Positions 1-5,398 of a stretch of DNA of 20,961 nt are shown here, piece by piece. Position 1 is the first letter of the stretch, and each line of letters starts with the position of its first letter. The DNA is from a virus. Below the pieces are notes generated by a model. The model made no database searches, was not told the origin of the DNA, and saw nothing but the letters and a program-made list of their open reading frames with translations. The DNA lies in IMG/VR virus record IMGVR_UViG_3300042392_000392, positions 1 through 20,961 of that record; one strand, given 5' to 3'. A program made the translations under genes and the position numbers.

Positions 1-306
1 GACCAAGCCACTGACCTTGCTCAGATCGAGGTCAACAAGATCGAGGCTGCAAGCTCCAGCGTTTTTGTTTCTGGCTGGCGACCTGCTATTGGCTGGATCG
101 GCGTTGCGGCTATGGGCTACCAGTTTTTGGCCTACCCACTGTTTCAATGGGGTTGGAAGTGGGCACAAGCTACCGGATGGATTCCTGCTGGACTAGAACC
201 GCCTCCGGTGCTTGATGCTGACCAACTATGGGTTATCTTGTCAGGCATTTTGGGTATTGCTGGCATGAGGTCTTTTGAGAAAACCAAAGGCGTTGCTACA
301 AAGTGA
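1..306 (+). CDS. 3TM holin, C-terminal part (5' end outside window)
   Basis: The frame is open from the first base and ends at TGA 304-306, giving 101 residues without their true N-terminus. It resembles the three-transmembrane holin family (GTA_holin_3TM): a polar start, then the conserved-looking FVSGWRPAIGWIG, a hydrophobic segment through MGYQFLAYPLF, and a last hydrophobic stretch LWVILSGILGIAGMRSFEK with a basic tail. Such holins sit in the inner membrane and open it so that the endolysin reaches the peptidoglycan. No endolysin is visible, so it probably lies upstream of the window. The last 11 bases overlap, tail to tail, the end of the minus-strand DUF3310-like gene. The family call is recalled from the pattern, not searched. 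Confidence 0.85.
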   Translation, partial: DQATDLAQIEVNKIEAASSSVFVSGWRPAIGWIGVAAMGYQFLAYPLFQWGWKWAQATGWIPAGLEPPPVLDADQLWVILSGILGIAGMRSFEKTKGVATK

Positions 307-586
307 CGGGCTTTGTTTCTAACTGGATAAGCAACTCAAGGTAGTGGATGGCTTTTCGCAGGTCAGCCTCTCCACCTTTGTCTCTCCATCTGGTGACATA
401 TTTCACTACGTTGCCTTCACAGAATCCAAGGTTGTTAGCATGGATGTAGACAATGGGCTGGATGCCTTTGTCCTTGTAATGATTACCTGACTCTTGTTTA
501 TCAAGGGCAGACTGTGTGCCAGTTTGCATTCCGCATCGACCAATGTTTGTACAGTGGGTTGGGTTTTTACAAGTATCGCAAAGCAT
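296..586 (-). CDS. DUF3310 (SaV-like) phage protein
   Basis: This 96-residue protein carries the DUF3310 signature: a HYKDKGIQPIVYIHANNLGFCEGN block (residues about 36-59) followed by VVKYVTRWRDKGGEADLRKAIHYLELLI. The family is common in phage replication and nucleotide operons; its biochemical role is not established. The N-terminus adds a cysteine group (CDTCKN, then C, then GRCG), possibly a small zinc knuckle. The ATG at 586 overlaps the TGA of the upstream MazG-like gene by one base and has AAGGAAG at good distance; a GTG at 589 is the alternative. It is the last gene of the leftward early operon and runs 11 bases into the convergent holin gene. Confidence 0.85.
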   Translation of the reverse strand: MLCDTCKNPTHCTNIGRCGMQTGTQSALDKQESGNHYKDKGIQPIVYIHANNLGFCEGNVVKYVTRWRDKGGEADLRKAIHYLELLIQLETKPVTL

Positions 587-894
587 CACGCTTCCTTGAC
601 AAACTGACCGTCATTATTCATGTGGCCTTTGCGATACTTGTAAGCGTTGTAGAAGCATTGACGCAAATCCAAGTCACACAGCACACCCACGTTAACCAGG
701 GTGACCATCACATCACCAATAGCATCGGCAATCTCTGCACGGTCATTGGCCTCAATTGCAGCCACTAGCTCACCAGCCTCTTCCAAAGTTTTCTTTGCTT
801 GACCAAGTGCTGTACCGTTTTCGTAAATTCCACGATCTTGCGCCCATTGCATTACCAAGAACTCTGTCATTTGAAAAGATTGTGTTTCTTTCAT
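586..894 (-). CDS. MazG-like nucleotide pyrophosphohydrolase
   Basis: About 102 residues of mostly helical sequence with the features of the all-alpha NTP pyrophosphatase (MazG-like) fold: a KKTLEEAGELVAAI helix holding the ExxE metal motif, then a second acidic helix EIADAIGDVMVTLVNVG holding ExxD. Members hydrolyse (d)NTPs to monophosphate and pyrophosphate; in phages they are thought to shape nucleotide pools or lower alarmone levels. Length fits a single-domain phage MazG. I chose the ATG at 894 because it forms an ATGA overlap with the stop of the upstream winged-helix gene; the ATG at 903 is equally possible. The stop overlaps the DUF3310-like gene start, so the two are probably translated together. 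Confidence 0.8.
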   Translation of the reverse strand: MKETQSFQMTEFLVMQWAQDRGIYENGTALGQAKKTLEEAGELVAAIEANDRAEIADAIGDVMVTLVNVGVLCDLDLRQCFYNAYKYRKGHMNNDGQFVKEA

Positions 895-1202
895 ACTGTC
901 CATTCTCTTTCATTACGTCCGGAATTGGACTTTACGTTATTGCCTGTCAATGAGATAAGCCCCAAAACTTTCATCTCATTTAACCGCCTAGCAATCTGAT
1001 TTCCATCAAGGCTAGTCTTGGCAGCAATGCCATCTTTGCCTAGCGGTCCATGCTCTTTTAGGCAATCAGAGATGATCTTGTAATGTTCTGGCACAGACTT
1101 TTTAATTGAGTCTGCCGCTTCAAACGATGTGATTGGATCTTCATTTCTAACCCTTGGAAAAAGGTCCAAAGGATTGTTTTTGAAAAAGTCTCTGAAGTTC
1201 AT
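891..1202 (-). CDS. Winged-helix DNA-binding protein
   Basis: This 103-residue protein has a central helix-turn-helix pattern: HYKIISDCLKEHGPLGKDGIAAKT, then a recognition-helix-like segment LDGNQIARRLNEMKVLGLISLTG, which reads as a MarR/GntR-style winged helix with a short beta wing. The C-terminus is basic and asparagine-rich (NNVKSNSGRNEREW). AAGGA sits 7 bases upstream of the ATG at 1202. It lies in the leftward recombination operon, after an 87-base structured spacer. It is one of few candidates in the window for the factor that binds the repeated TAGGGTTTACCCTA dyads, though nothing in the sequence proves that. It may instead act in replication; similar small winged-helix proteins are common in phage early regions. 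Confidence 0.65.
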   Translation of the reverse strand: MNFRDFFKNNPLDLFPRVRNEDPITSFEAADSIKKSVPEHYKIISDCLKEHGPLGKDGIAAKTSLDGNQIARRLNEMKVLGLISLTGNNVKSNSGRNEREWTV

Positions 1203-1289
1203 GTTTATTCCTTGAGGTGGGGTACTCGCTGCACTGTTGCGCTCTACCGGGAATCCCCAGAAGACAGCATCCGCTTTCCCCCTTATTAA
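1203..1289 (-). promoter_or_regulatory. Structured GC-rich intercistronic spacer
   Basis: This 87-base gap interrupts an otherwise tightly packed minus-strand operon. Read on the minus strand, it holds the dyad GGGGATTCCC and then a hairpin: GGTA pairs with TACC, GC with GC, and GCA with TGC around an ACAG loop. There is no T-run after it, so it is not a standard terminator. It ends in the AAGGA ribosome site of the winged-helix gene. A regulatory or processing element is possible. No function can be assigned from sequence. Confidence 0.35.
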
Positions 1290-1541
1290 TTAGAAAGCCA
1301 AGTCATCCCAATCGTCGCCTTTGGGTTTTGTGGTTGGTTGGCTGGACTGCCTTGTCTGTTCTTTAGGGCGCACTGACAAACTGATAAAACCGACATCAGC
1401 TTTGCTCTTCTTTTTCCATCCAGAAATCCAGTATTCAATCCCATCAATATTGATAGAACCACTCATATCTGGATGTTTCTCTTCTGTTTTCTTGTCATTC
1501 TTGAACAAGGAACCACGATTAGTATTGTCGAATTCAGCCAT
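1290..1541 (-). CDS. Small protein with SSB-like acidic C-terminal tail
   Basis: An 83-residue protein of unknown family. The N-terminus is polar (FDNTNRGSLFKNDKK), the middle is a compact beta-rich stretch (GSINIDGIEYWISGWKKKSK, then VGFISLSVRPK), then comes a Q/S/T/K linker and the end GDDWDDLAF. That layout (small OB-like core, flexible linker, acidic tip ending in a hydrophobic pair and Phe) resembles bacterial SSB, whose tail ends DDDIPF. Its place directly after the ERF annealing gene fits a single-strand-binding partner. The start at 1541 has AAAGG upstream and begins 3 bases after the ERF stop. The DNA-binding role is inference; many phage genomes list such proteins as hypothetical. 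Confidence 0.6.
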   Translation of the reverse strand: MAEFDNTNRGSLFKNDKKTEEKHPDMSGSINIDGIEYWISGWKKKSKADVGFISLSVRPKEQTRQSSQPTTKPKGDDWDDLAF

Positions 1542-1544
1542 TAT

Positions 1545-2180
1545 TTAACCTTTTGCATTTTTGAGTGCAGAACGCACGGTGGAAGACATTTGACCTGCTA
1601 ACCAGACACGCTGATCAGCCTCCAATGCTTGTTCGTCAATCATGGCAAGAGCTTGTTTAGCCTTACCCTGGTCAACTAACTCTGTTGTTCCTGCTGCCAA
1701 GTCAGTCAAGAAGTCTTTGATGTCTTGAGGTAAGTCATCACCTATACCACCTCGGGGTGTAACTACTGGTGCATTACCTTTCTTTTTGATGCCTTCATCT
1801 GTAACTTTATCAGACGAATCAATTGCATCGTGTTCAACAATCTCAAGGGCTGCAACCCACAAATAGCGTCTAAGGTACGTCTGCACTGCTCCAAGATTTT
1901 GCACCTCGTGACAACCCTTTAAAGCCGCGCTAGACATGGGTGAAGAGATGGTGATTACCTCTTCTGGCTTTTCCACGTTGATGATTCGCATATCAGCATA
2001 TTCTTTGCTAAAGCTGATGATGCTTGTTAGGCCAACTTCATCAAAGATGCTTAAAGCCGGAATGATGAAATCTCCAAGCTCAAAGTATTTGTAACCAGCA
2101 AACTTGTTATGGCCTGATTTCTTGAGTTCAATGCTGTGAAACTTATGCCGAGCATTATTCAGTTTTTGGTAAATATTCAT
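1545..2180 (-). CDS. erf: ERF-family single-strand annealing recombinase
   Basis: About 211 residues. The N-terminal domain fits the ERF family (P22 Erf type): YQKLNNARHKFHSIELKKSG, then GYKYFELGDFIIPALSIFDEVGL, and the typical core GAVQTYLRRYLWVAALEI. ERF proteins form rings on single-stranded DNA and anneal complementary strands, supporting phage recombination and genome circularisation or repair. The C-terminal third is variable and charged. I chose the ATG at 2180: it has GGAA at -8, starts where ERF homology begins, and follows the upstream stop (2182-2184) by one base. In-frame upstream ATGs at 2204 and 2243 would overlap the previous gene. Neighbours (SSB-like tail protein, RusA across the divergent promoter) fit a recombination module. 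Confidence 0.88.
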   Translation of the reverse strand: MNIYQKLNNARHKFHSIELKKSGHNKFAGYKYFELGDFIIPALSIFDEVGLTSIISFSKEYADMRIINVEKPEEVITISSPMSSAALKGCHEVQNLGAVQTYLRRYLWVAALEIVEHDAIDSSDKVTDEGIKKKGNAPVVTPRGGIGDDLPQDIKDFLTDLAAGTTELVDQGKAKQALAMIDEQALEADQRVWLAGQMSSTVRSALKNAKG

Positions 2181-2181
2181 A

Positions 2182-2370
2182 TTATTTCCAGATTGTTGAG
2201 TCATATTCATCTTGGATGATCTGAGTTTGTGTATCGTCATCAAAGTCTTGGAACTCTAAGAAGTGGTTCTCACCACAGCAAGAGCGTTTATCGCTACGAG
2301 GCTCCATGCAGTAAGGGCAATACTGAACCCCATGCAGGTTTTCTTTGGCTTGAATCAGGAAGTCTTTCAT
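2182..2370 (-). CDS. Small zinc-ribbon-like protein
   Basis: A 62-residue protein starting at the ATG at 2370, which has a strong GGGGAG site upstream and forms an ATGA overlap with the preceding gene; the longer in-frame start at 2403 has no such support. Residues about 15-33 carry CPYCMEPRSDKRSCCGE, a four-cysteine arrangement (CxxC, then CC) that may bind zinc. The C-terminal half is acidic (EFQDFDDDTQTQIIQDEYDS). Function is unknown. It is second in the leftward operon, directly before the ERF gene, so an accessory role in recombination or early takeover is plausible but not shown. Confidence 0.65.
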   Translation of the reverse strand: MKDFLIQAKENLHGVQYCPYCMEPRSDKRSCCGENHFLEFQDFDDDTQTQIIQDEYDSTIWK

Positions 2371-2522
2371 TGTGTTCTCCCCACTGGTTTGGCAAGAAGC
2401 CAATTGTCACCAAGATGCCGGATTGACTTGACCCACTGACGGCAGTTGTGACGCTGTACATTTATTGGTACACCAGCAACACAGAACAGTTGACGAACCT
2501 TGATAAGAGCTTGCGTGTTCAT
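2367..2522 (-). CDS. 51-aa basic early protein
   Basis: First gene of the leftward operon. I start it at the ATG at 2522, which has AAAGGAAA upstream, rather than at 2582, which would run into the promoter region. The 51 residues are basic, with QALIKVRQLFCVAGVPINVQ followed by RHNCRQWVKSIRHLGDNWLLAKPV. The first part can be read as a helix-turn-helix-like pair (VRQLF...GVPINV) with the second as a recognition helix, comparable to small phage DNA-binding proteins, but this is weak. The stop overlaps the next start as ATGA. Unknown function; being first in an early operon and basic makes a regulatory role possible. Confidence 0.6.
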   Translation of the reverse strand: MNTQALIKVRQLFCVAGVPINVQRHNCRQWVKSIRHLGDNWLLAKPVGRTQ

Positions 2523-2631
2523 TAAATTTCCTTTCGTTGAGCAAGAGAATGAACTGTAAACGCTTTTTTTCAACAAAAACATAGGTGTTTACCCCTAGTG
2601 ACTTTTCACTTTTTTTTGTTAGGCTCACCGT
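2523..2631. promoter_or_regulatory. Divergent early control region
   Basis: This is the only gap from which transcription leaves in both directions: leftward to the recombination operon and rightward to the replication operon. It is AT-rich, with long T- and A-runs and the operator-like dyad at its centre. A second GTAAAC half-site at 2556-2561 is inverted relative to the GTTTAC at 2587-2592. A leftward -35-like TTGAAA lies at about 2566-2571, but no convincing -10 can be named for either side. Promoter activity is inferred from gene orientation. Confidence 0.6.
2582..2597. promoter_or_regulatory. Operator-like dyad, copy 1
   Basis: TAGGTGTTTACCCCTA is an imperfect inverted repeat and one of about seven related sites in the window. 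Its first 13 bases are identical to the copy at 11147-11162. It lies midway between two divergent operons, where one bound protein could control both. Confidence 0.6.
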
Positions 2632-2823
2632 ATGAGCCACCAAACACATGAATTCGTTTTAGCCTACGAGCTAATCGTCCAAGCTACTGATCAACTGGAG
2701 CCTTTGCTGCATCCAGATGATTTAGAGGCTAGTATTGTTGCTGTTTTGGCAACTGCACTAGAGATTGCGAGCCAACGTCCACTCAAGGAATTACATGAAA
2801 TCTACGCTGCCAAGCCCGTTTGA
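2632..2823 (+). CDS. 63-aa hypothetical early protein
   Basis: First gene of the rightward early operon. The 63 residues look helical and acidic, with AYELIVQATDQLEPLLHPDD and then IVAVLATALEIASQRPLKEL, and no recognisable domain. Codon use and amphipathic helices look natural. The ribosome site is weak (TTAGGCT about 10 bases upstream of the ATG), but no better start exists. It overlaps the following small ORF by 29 bases. Function is unknown; it could be a small dimeric regulator. Confidence 0.55.
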   Translation: MSHQTHEFVLAYELIVQATDQLEPLLHPDDLEASIVAVLATALEIASQRPLKELHEIYAAKPV

Positions 2824-2947
2824 TTGGAAGATCAAGCCAGCTACACTGTTTACCAAGACAGAGAAGTCCAACATGAACTCGTTCACTGTCGCCAAGACTC
2901 TTGAACGCAGAGAAATGAAGATCTATTCCAAAGCTGGAATAAAGTGA
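2795..2947 (+). CDS. 50-aa hypothetical protein
   Basis: A short ORF starting at ATG 2795 with AAGGAA five bases upstream. A longer in-frame start at 2765 has no ribosome site. The 50-residue product starts MKSTLPSPFDWKIKPATLFT and ends with a basic stretch (ERREMKIYSKAGIK). It overlaps the previous gene by 29 bases and fills otherwise empty DNA before the structured leader of the DUF1376 gene. No domain is recognised. It could be a spurious ORF, but the good ribosome site and the position argue for a real small early gene. Confidence 0.45.
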   Translation: MKSTLPSPFDWKIKPATLFTKTEKSNMNSFTVAKTLERREMKIYSKAGIK

Positions 2948-2964
2948 TATAGTAGTTTGAAACA

Positions 2965-3043
2965 CGGCTAGGTCGGGATTGATCCCCTGACCGAAAAGGG
3001 CACTCCCCCCCTGCCGCTTGTTTCTTTCAGGGAGTTTGCGGAG
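2965..3043 (+). promoter_or_regulatory. Structured leader upstream of the replication initiator-like gene
   Basis: A GC-rich leader in AT-rich surroundings. CGGC (2965-2968) can pair with GCCG (3013-3016) and enclose two hairpins: GGTC-GGGA with loop TTGA closed by TCCC-CT-GACC (2971-2992), and GGG-CACT-CCC (2998-3007). Alternatively CCGC (3014-3017) can pair with GCGG (3038-3041), which would bury the GGAG ribosome site of the gene at 3052. Two exclusive pairings of one strand suggest translational control. The pairings are visible; any regulatory effect is inferred. Confidence 0.4.
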
Positions 3044-3051
3044 ATGCTTCA

Positions 3052-3780
3052 ATGCACTACTACCAGTTTCATATTGGCGACTACGCTAGTCACACTCGTC
3101 ATCTTTCCTTGATCGAAGACATTGCTTACCGTAGGCTTCTGGACTTCTATTACCTCCATGAACAACCTATCAGACAGAGAGACATTGCTCGTCAGATAGG
3201 CATGAGAGATCAAGAGCAGGACGTTCTTACGGTCCTTAATGAGTTCTTTGTCTCCACTGATGCTGGCTTTGTTTCTCCAAGGGCAGACAAAGAAATACAA
3301 CATTACCACTCAAAAGTTGAGCAAGCGTCTAAGGCCGGTAAAGCATCCGCTGAACGCAGGTCCAACGTCCGTTCAACGGATGTTCAACCAACCAATAACC
3401 ATAAACCAATAACCATAAACCAAGAACCAATAACCAATAACCATAAACCAAAGAGAGAGAGCGCAACTTGCGTTGCTTGCCCTCTTGATGTTTCTGAACA
3501 GGTTTGGCAAGACTGGCTGGCACTCCGCAAATCAAAGAAGGCTGCTGTCACTGCAACCGTTCTTGAAGGTGCTAGGAAAGAAGCGTTCAAGCTTGATTGG
3601 CCATTGGAGAAGTTTTTAGCTGAATGGTGTACCCGTGGAAGCCAAGGCCTGAAGGCTGAATGGGTAAAGCCAGACCAACAAAGCATGAGCAAAACTGGCC
3701 TGATGAATCAGAAGGTGATTTCAGGTCTTACCCGTGGTCTTATTGGAGGTGACAACAATGTCCAACTACTTGGAAACTGA
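3052..3780 (+). CDS. DUF1376 replication initiator-like protein
   Basis: A 242-residue protein. The N-terminal ~90 residues match DUF1376 (YdaU-like): MHYYQFHIGDYASHTRHLSL, then AYRRLLDFYYLHEQP, and a winged-helix-like part (RQRDIARQIGM) ending near ADKEIQHYHSK. These proteins occupy the place of lambda O in many prophages and are thought to start replication. Residues about 113-134 are an Asn/Pro/Thr linker encoded by a 7-bp DNA repeat array. The C-terminal domain holds SEQVWQDWLALRKSKKAAVT and a KLDWPLEKFLAEWCTRGSQGLKAEWV segment typical of replication-protein C-termini. The ribosome site GGAG is 8 bases upstream. The next gene overlaps its end and may encode the helicase-loading partner. 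Confidence 0.82.
   Translation: MHYYQFHIGDYASHTRHLSLIEDIAYRRLLDFYYLHEQPIRQRDIARQIGMRDQEQDVLTVLNEFFVSTDAGFVSPRADKEIQHYHSKVEQASKAGKASAERRSNVRSTDVQPTNNHKPITINQEPITNNHKPKRESATCVACPLDVSEQVWQDWLALRKSKKAAVTATVLEGARKEAFKLDWPLEKFLAEWCTRGSQGLKAEWVKPDQQSMSKTGLMNQKVISGLTRGLIGGDNNVQLLGN
3390..3452 (+). repeat. Nine tandem 7-bp repeats inside the initiator-like gene
   Basis: Nine consecutive 7-bp units of the form AACCAWW (AACCAAT, AACCATA, AACCAAG, AACCAAA) fill exactly 63 bp. Because 7 is not a multiple of 3, the encoded peptide repeats every seven residues (PTNNHKP, ITINQEP, ITNNHKP). AT-rich tandem units within an initiator gene recall the lambda origin inside gene O. It could also be only a flexible linker that expands by slippage. 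Confidence 0.8.
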
Positions 3781-4144
3781 TTTCTGCACAGCAGATGATG
3801 GTCTTGATTACATTTTTGGCCGCATGATGGCAATCTTTGGATCTTCTTTTGCCAGACATTTTGAAGGTGTCGATCCTGGTCTTGTACGACAAGAGTGGAA
3901 AATTCAACTTGGTAGATTCTTGACATACAGACCAAGCATGGACTTTGCGATCAACAGCTTAGACGGGAACTTTGTTCCGAACGCCATCAAGTTTCGAAAC
4001 CTTTGCAACGCTGGCCCCAACATTCCTACTAAGCCCGTGCCTCAGATAACAAGGCAGCGCACACAAGCCGAAATAGAAGCAACTGAAATTGCTAAAGCAA
4101 AAGCCAAGGCTTTGTTGGCTGAACTTAAAAGAAATCTAGCATGA
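3758..4144 (+). CDS. Phage replication accessory protein, possible helicase loader
   Basis: A 128-residue protein starting at ATG 3758, which has an excellent GGAGGTGA site; the in-frame ATG at 3734 is poorer. It begins MSNYLETDFCTADDGLDYIF and has a conserved-looking core RMMAIFGSSFARHFEGVD, VRQEWKIQLGRFLTYRP and FVPNAIKFRNLCNAGPNIP, then a basic, Ala/Lys-rich helical tail. The pattern is familiar next to DUF1376 genes in proteobacterial phages, where lambda carries its helicase loader P. It is therefore a candidate loader or primosome component. No Walker motif is present, so it is not a DnaC-type ATPase. Its start overlaps the end of the initiator gene by 23 bases and its stop overlaps the next start (ATGA). 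Confidence 0.65.
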   Translation: MSNYLETDFCTADDGLDYIFGRMMAIFGSSFARHFEGVDPGLVRQEWKIQLGRFLTYRPSMDFAINSLDGNFVPNAIKFRNLCNAGPNIPTKPVPQITRQRTQAEIEATEIAKAKAKALLAELKRNLA

Positions 4145-4368
4145 ACTATGAACAAGCAACCAGAATCCTTGACCGAACCCAAGAAGGCTGGGAATTTAGC
4201 GAATTTGTCATCCTCCGAGCTCTTGAGCTTACGGGAGACTATGAACCAAGCGGAAGCTCGGGAATGGATTCAACGATACAAAAAGAGAATTCTGGAACAT
4301 GGGAGAGGCGAAGCCTTCAACTGGTGGCAGAACACACTGGCAGACATAACCAAACGGCGCGGAGTTAA
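4141..4368 (+). CDS. Hypothetical protein; overlaps the next gene in another frame
   Basis: The ATG at 4141 overlaps the upstream stop as ATGA. The first ~36 residues, MNYEQATRILDRTQEGWEFS followed by EFVILRALELTGDYEP, look like genuine protein and resemble short phage proteins with a LTGD motif. After that the reading (SGSSGMDSTIQKENSGTWERR) looks like the out-of-frame shadow of the gene at 4241. The ribosome site is weak, but translational coupling could serve. Either this is a real short gene whose tail overlaps the next one, or it is the front half of one ancestral gene now split by a frameshift. The frame has a normal stop at 4366-4368. Confidence 0.45.
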   Translation: MNYEQATRILDRTQEGWEFSEFVILRALELTGDYEPSGSSGMDSTIQKENSGTWERRSLQLVAEHTGRHNQTARS

Positions 4369-4423
4369 ATCAGCAGAGGATTTACGCCGCCGAATGAATA
4401 ATGAAAAAGAAATCAATGATTAA
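4241..4423 (+). CDS. 60-aa hypothetical phage protein
   Basis: The protein-like part of this frame starts at ATG 4241, with GGGAG five bases upstream: MNQAEAREWIQRYKKRILEH, then GRGEAFNWWQNTLADITKRRGVKSAEDLRRRMN. The frame is open back to ATG 4148, but residues from that stretch (NKQPESLTEPKKAGNLANLSS) look like the shadow of the overlapping gene at 4141. The WW and basic C-terminus are typical of small phage replication-region proteins, but no function is known. It precedes RusA by 15 bases. If the true start is 4148, the protein is 91 residues. Confidence 0.6.
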   Translation: MNQAEAREWIQRYKKRILEHGRGEAFNWWQNTLADITKRRGVKSAEDLRRRMNNEKEIND

Positions 4424-4438
4424 TATTGGAGACAATAA

Positions 4439-4867
4439 ATGACTTTTTGTGTGACGTTCCAAGTTGAAGCAACACCCGTAGGCAAAGGTAGGCCCAAGTT
4501 CGCCAGGAGAGGAAACTTTGTTTCTGCTTACACCCCTACCAAAACCCGAGACTACGAAGATCTGATTCGAGATGCTGCCAAACAAGCAATGGGAAGCTCT
4601 GTTCCGCTAAAAACGGCTGTAGCGGCTTATATCTACATCACAGTACCTATCCCTCAGTCTTACTCAAAGAGGCGCTTTAAGGACTGTTTAGAGGGCTTGG
4701 AGAGGCCATGCAAGAAGCCAGACATCGACAACATCATAAAAGCCTACTTAGATGCCATGAATGACATCGTTTATGACGATGACACCCAGGTTGTTTCCTT
4801 GCACAGCACAAAGGTTTATGGGACGGTGGGTCTGGTTGAAGTGTTGGTTAAAGAAGACATTGACTAA
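4439..4867 (+). CDS. rusA: RusA-family Holliday junction resolvase
   Basis: A 142-residue protein with clear RusA features. The early KGRPK (16-20) is a family hallmark. The catalytic stretch KPDIDNIIKAYLDAMNDIVY (93-112) supplies Asp95, Asp97 and Lys101, and the following DDDTQV supplies Asp114, matching the essential Asp/Asp/Lys/Asp set of E. coli RusA. The enzyme cuts four-way DNA junctions as a dimer; in phages it resolves recombination intermediates and debranches DNA before packaging. GGAG is 7 bases upstream of the ATG. It complements the ERF annealing protein encoded across the divergent promoter. Length is close to the usual ~120-140 residues. Confidence 0.9.
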   Translation: MTFCVTFQVEATPVGKGRPKFARRGNFVSAYTPTKTRDYEDLIRDAAKQAMGSSVPLKTAVAAYIYITVPIPQSYSKRRFKDCLEGLERPCKKPDIDNIIKAYLDAMNDIVYDDDTQVVSLHSTKVYGTVGLVEVLVKEDID

Positions 4868-4937
4868 GGGTAAGTCCCTATACAAAAACAAATAAACCAA
4901 ATGCAGAATTGGTTTTCCAATTAACAACTCAATTGAT

Positions 4938-5261
4938 ATGACTTACACAAAATTTGCATCAGCAACCAACATTTTTACTGGAGAACCACAAGCTCGGTTC
5001 GTGCCAATCCCTGATGTTCCCAGAAAGAAAAAAGGAACAACCCTGCATGATGATAAGTTTGACAAGCTAATTGGCTTTGATACAGCACTTGTTGTCCATG
5101 AGAACGATATGGGTGGAATGCGTAAGTCACTGCAACGCTACTTGAGAAACAAAGAGATGTCTCAGAAGGCATCTATGCGACAACTCAAGGACCACAAAAC
5201 CAAAAGCTACACGATCTGGTTGGTAAACGAGCCACCACAATACCTAAGGAGCAAGCAATGA
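4938..5261 (+). CDS. 107-aa hypothetical protein
   Basis: A charged 107-residue protein of unknown family. It begins MTYTKFASATNIFTGEPQAR, has KKKGTTLHDDKFDKLIGFDTALVV, a helix GGMRKSLQRYLRNKEMSQKASM, and ends with a conserved-looking KSYTIWLVNEPPQYLRSKQ. The basic helical centre could bind nucleic acid. The 70-base gap before it holds a perfect hairpin AATTGG-TTTT-CCAATT (4907-4922) and a weak operator-like dyad at 4865-4880. No ribosome site is visible before the ATG. The stop overlaps the next start as ATGA, so this gene opens the long chain of coupled small genes running to 8635. Confidence 0.6.
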   Translation: MTYTKFASATNIFTGEPQARFVPIPDVPRKKKGTTLHDDKFDKLIGFDTALVVHENDMGGMRKSLQRYLRNKEMSQKASMRQLKDHKTKSYTIWLVNEPPQYLRSKQ

Positions 5262-5398
5262 CCCCTTTGTACGACCTTTTGAAATGGCTGTTCGCCCGTG
5301 TACGCCCTGCGCCTGCGGATGAGCACTGCCCCTACTGCCACGGCCTTGGCTATGACAGCAGCGGATGGACTTGCACTTGCTTGAGGGAGAAGAAATGA
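5258..5398 (+). CDS. 46-aa zinc-finger-like protein
   Basis: A 46-residue protein joined to both neighbours by ATGA overlaps (5258-5261 and 5395-5398). AAGGAG lies 9 bases upstream of the ATG. The N-terminus is hydrophobic then basic (MTPLYDLLKWLFARVRPAP). The C-terminus carries CPYCHGLGYDSSGWTCTCL, a CxxC plus CxC arrangement resembling a DnaJ-type or small zinc-ribbon knuckle, with a CxGxG-like HGLGY. Function is unknown; adaptor or nucleic-acid contact is possible. The exact stop-start coupling on both sides makes it a convincing small gene. Confidence 0.65.
   Translation: MTPLYDLLKWLFARVRPAPADEHCPYCHGLGYDSSGWTCTCLREKK

Noticed and set aside
1203-1289. tRNA or tmRNA-like fold in the spacer
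   Set aside because: No acceptor/T-arm arrangement, no GTTCRANYC box and no CCA end.
2523-2649. Minus-strand frame starting near 2649
   Set aside because: It crosses the divergent promoter and has only unsupported starts; the 51-aa gene at 2522 has a good ribosome site.
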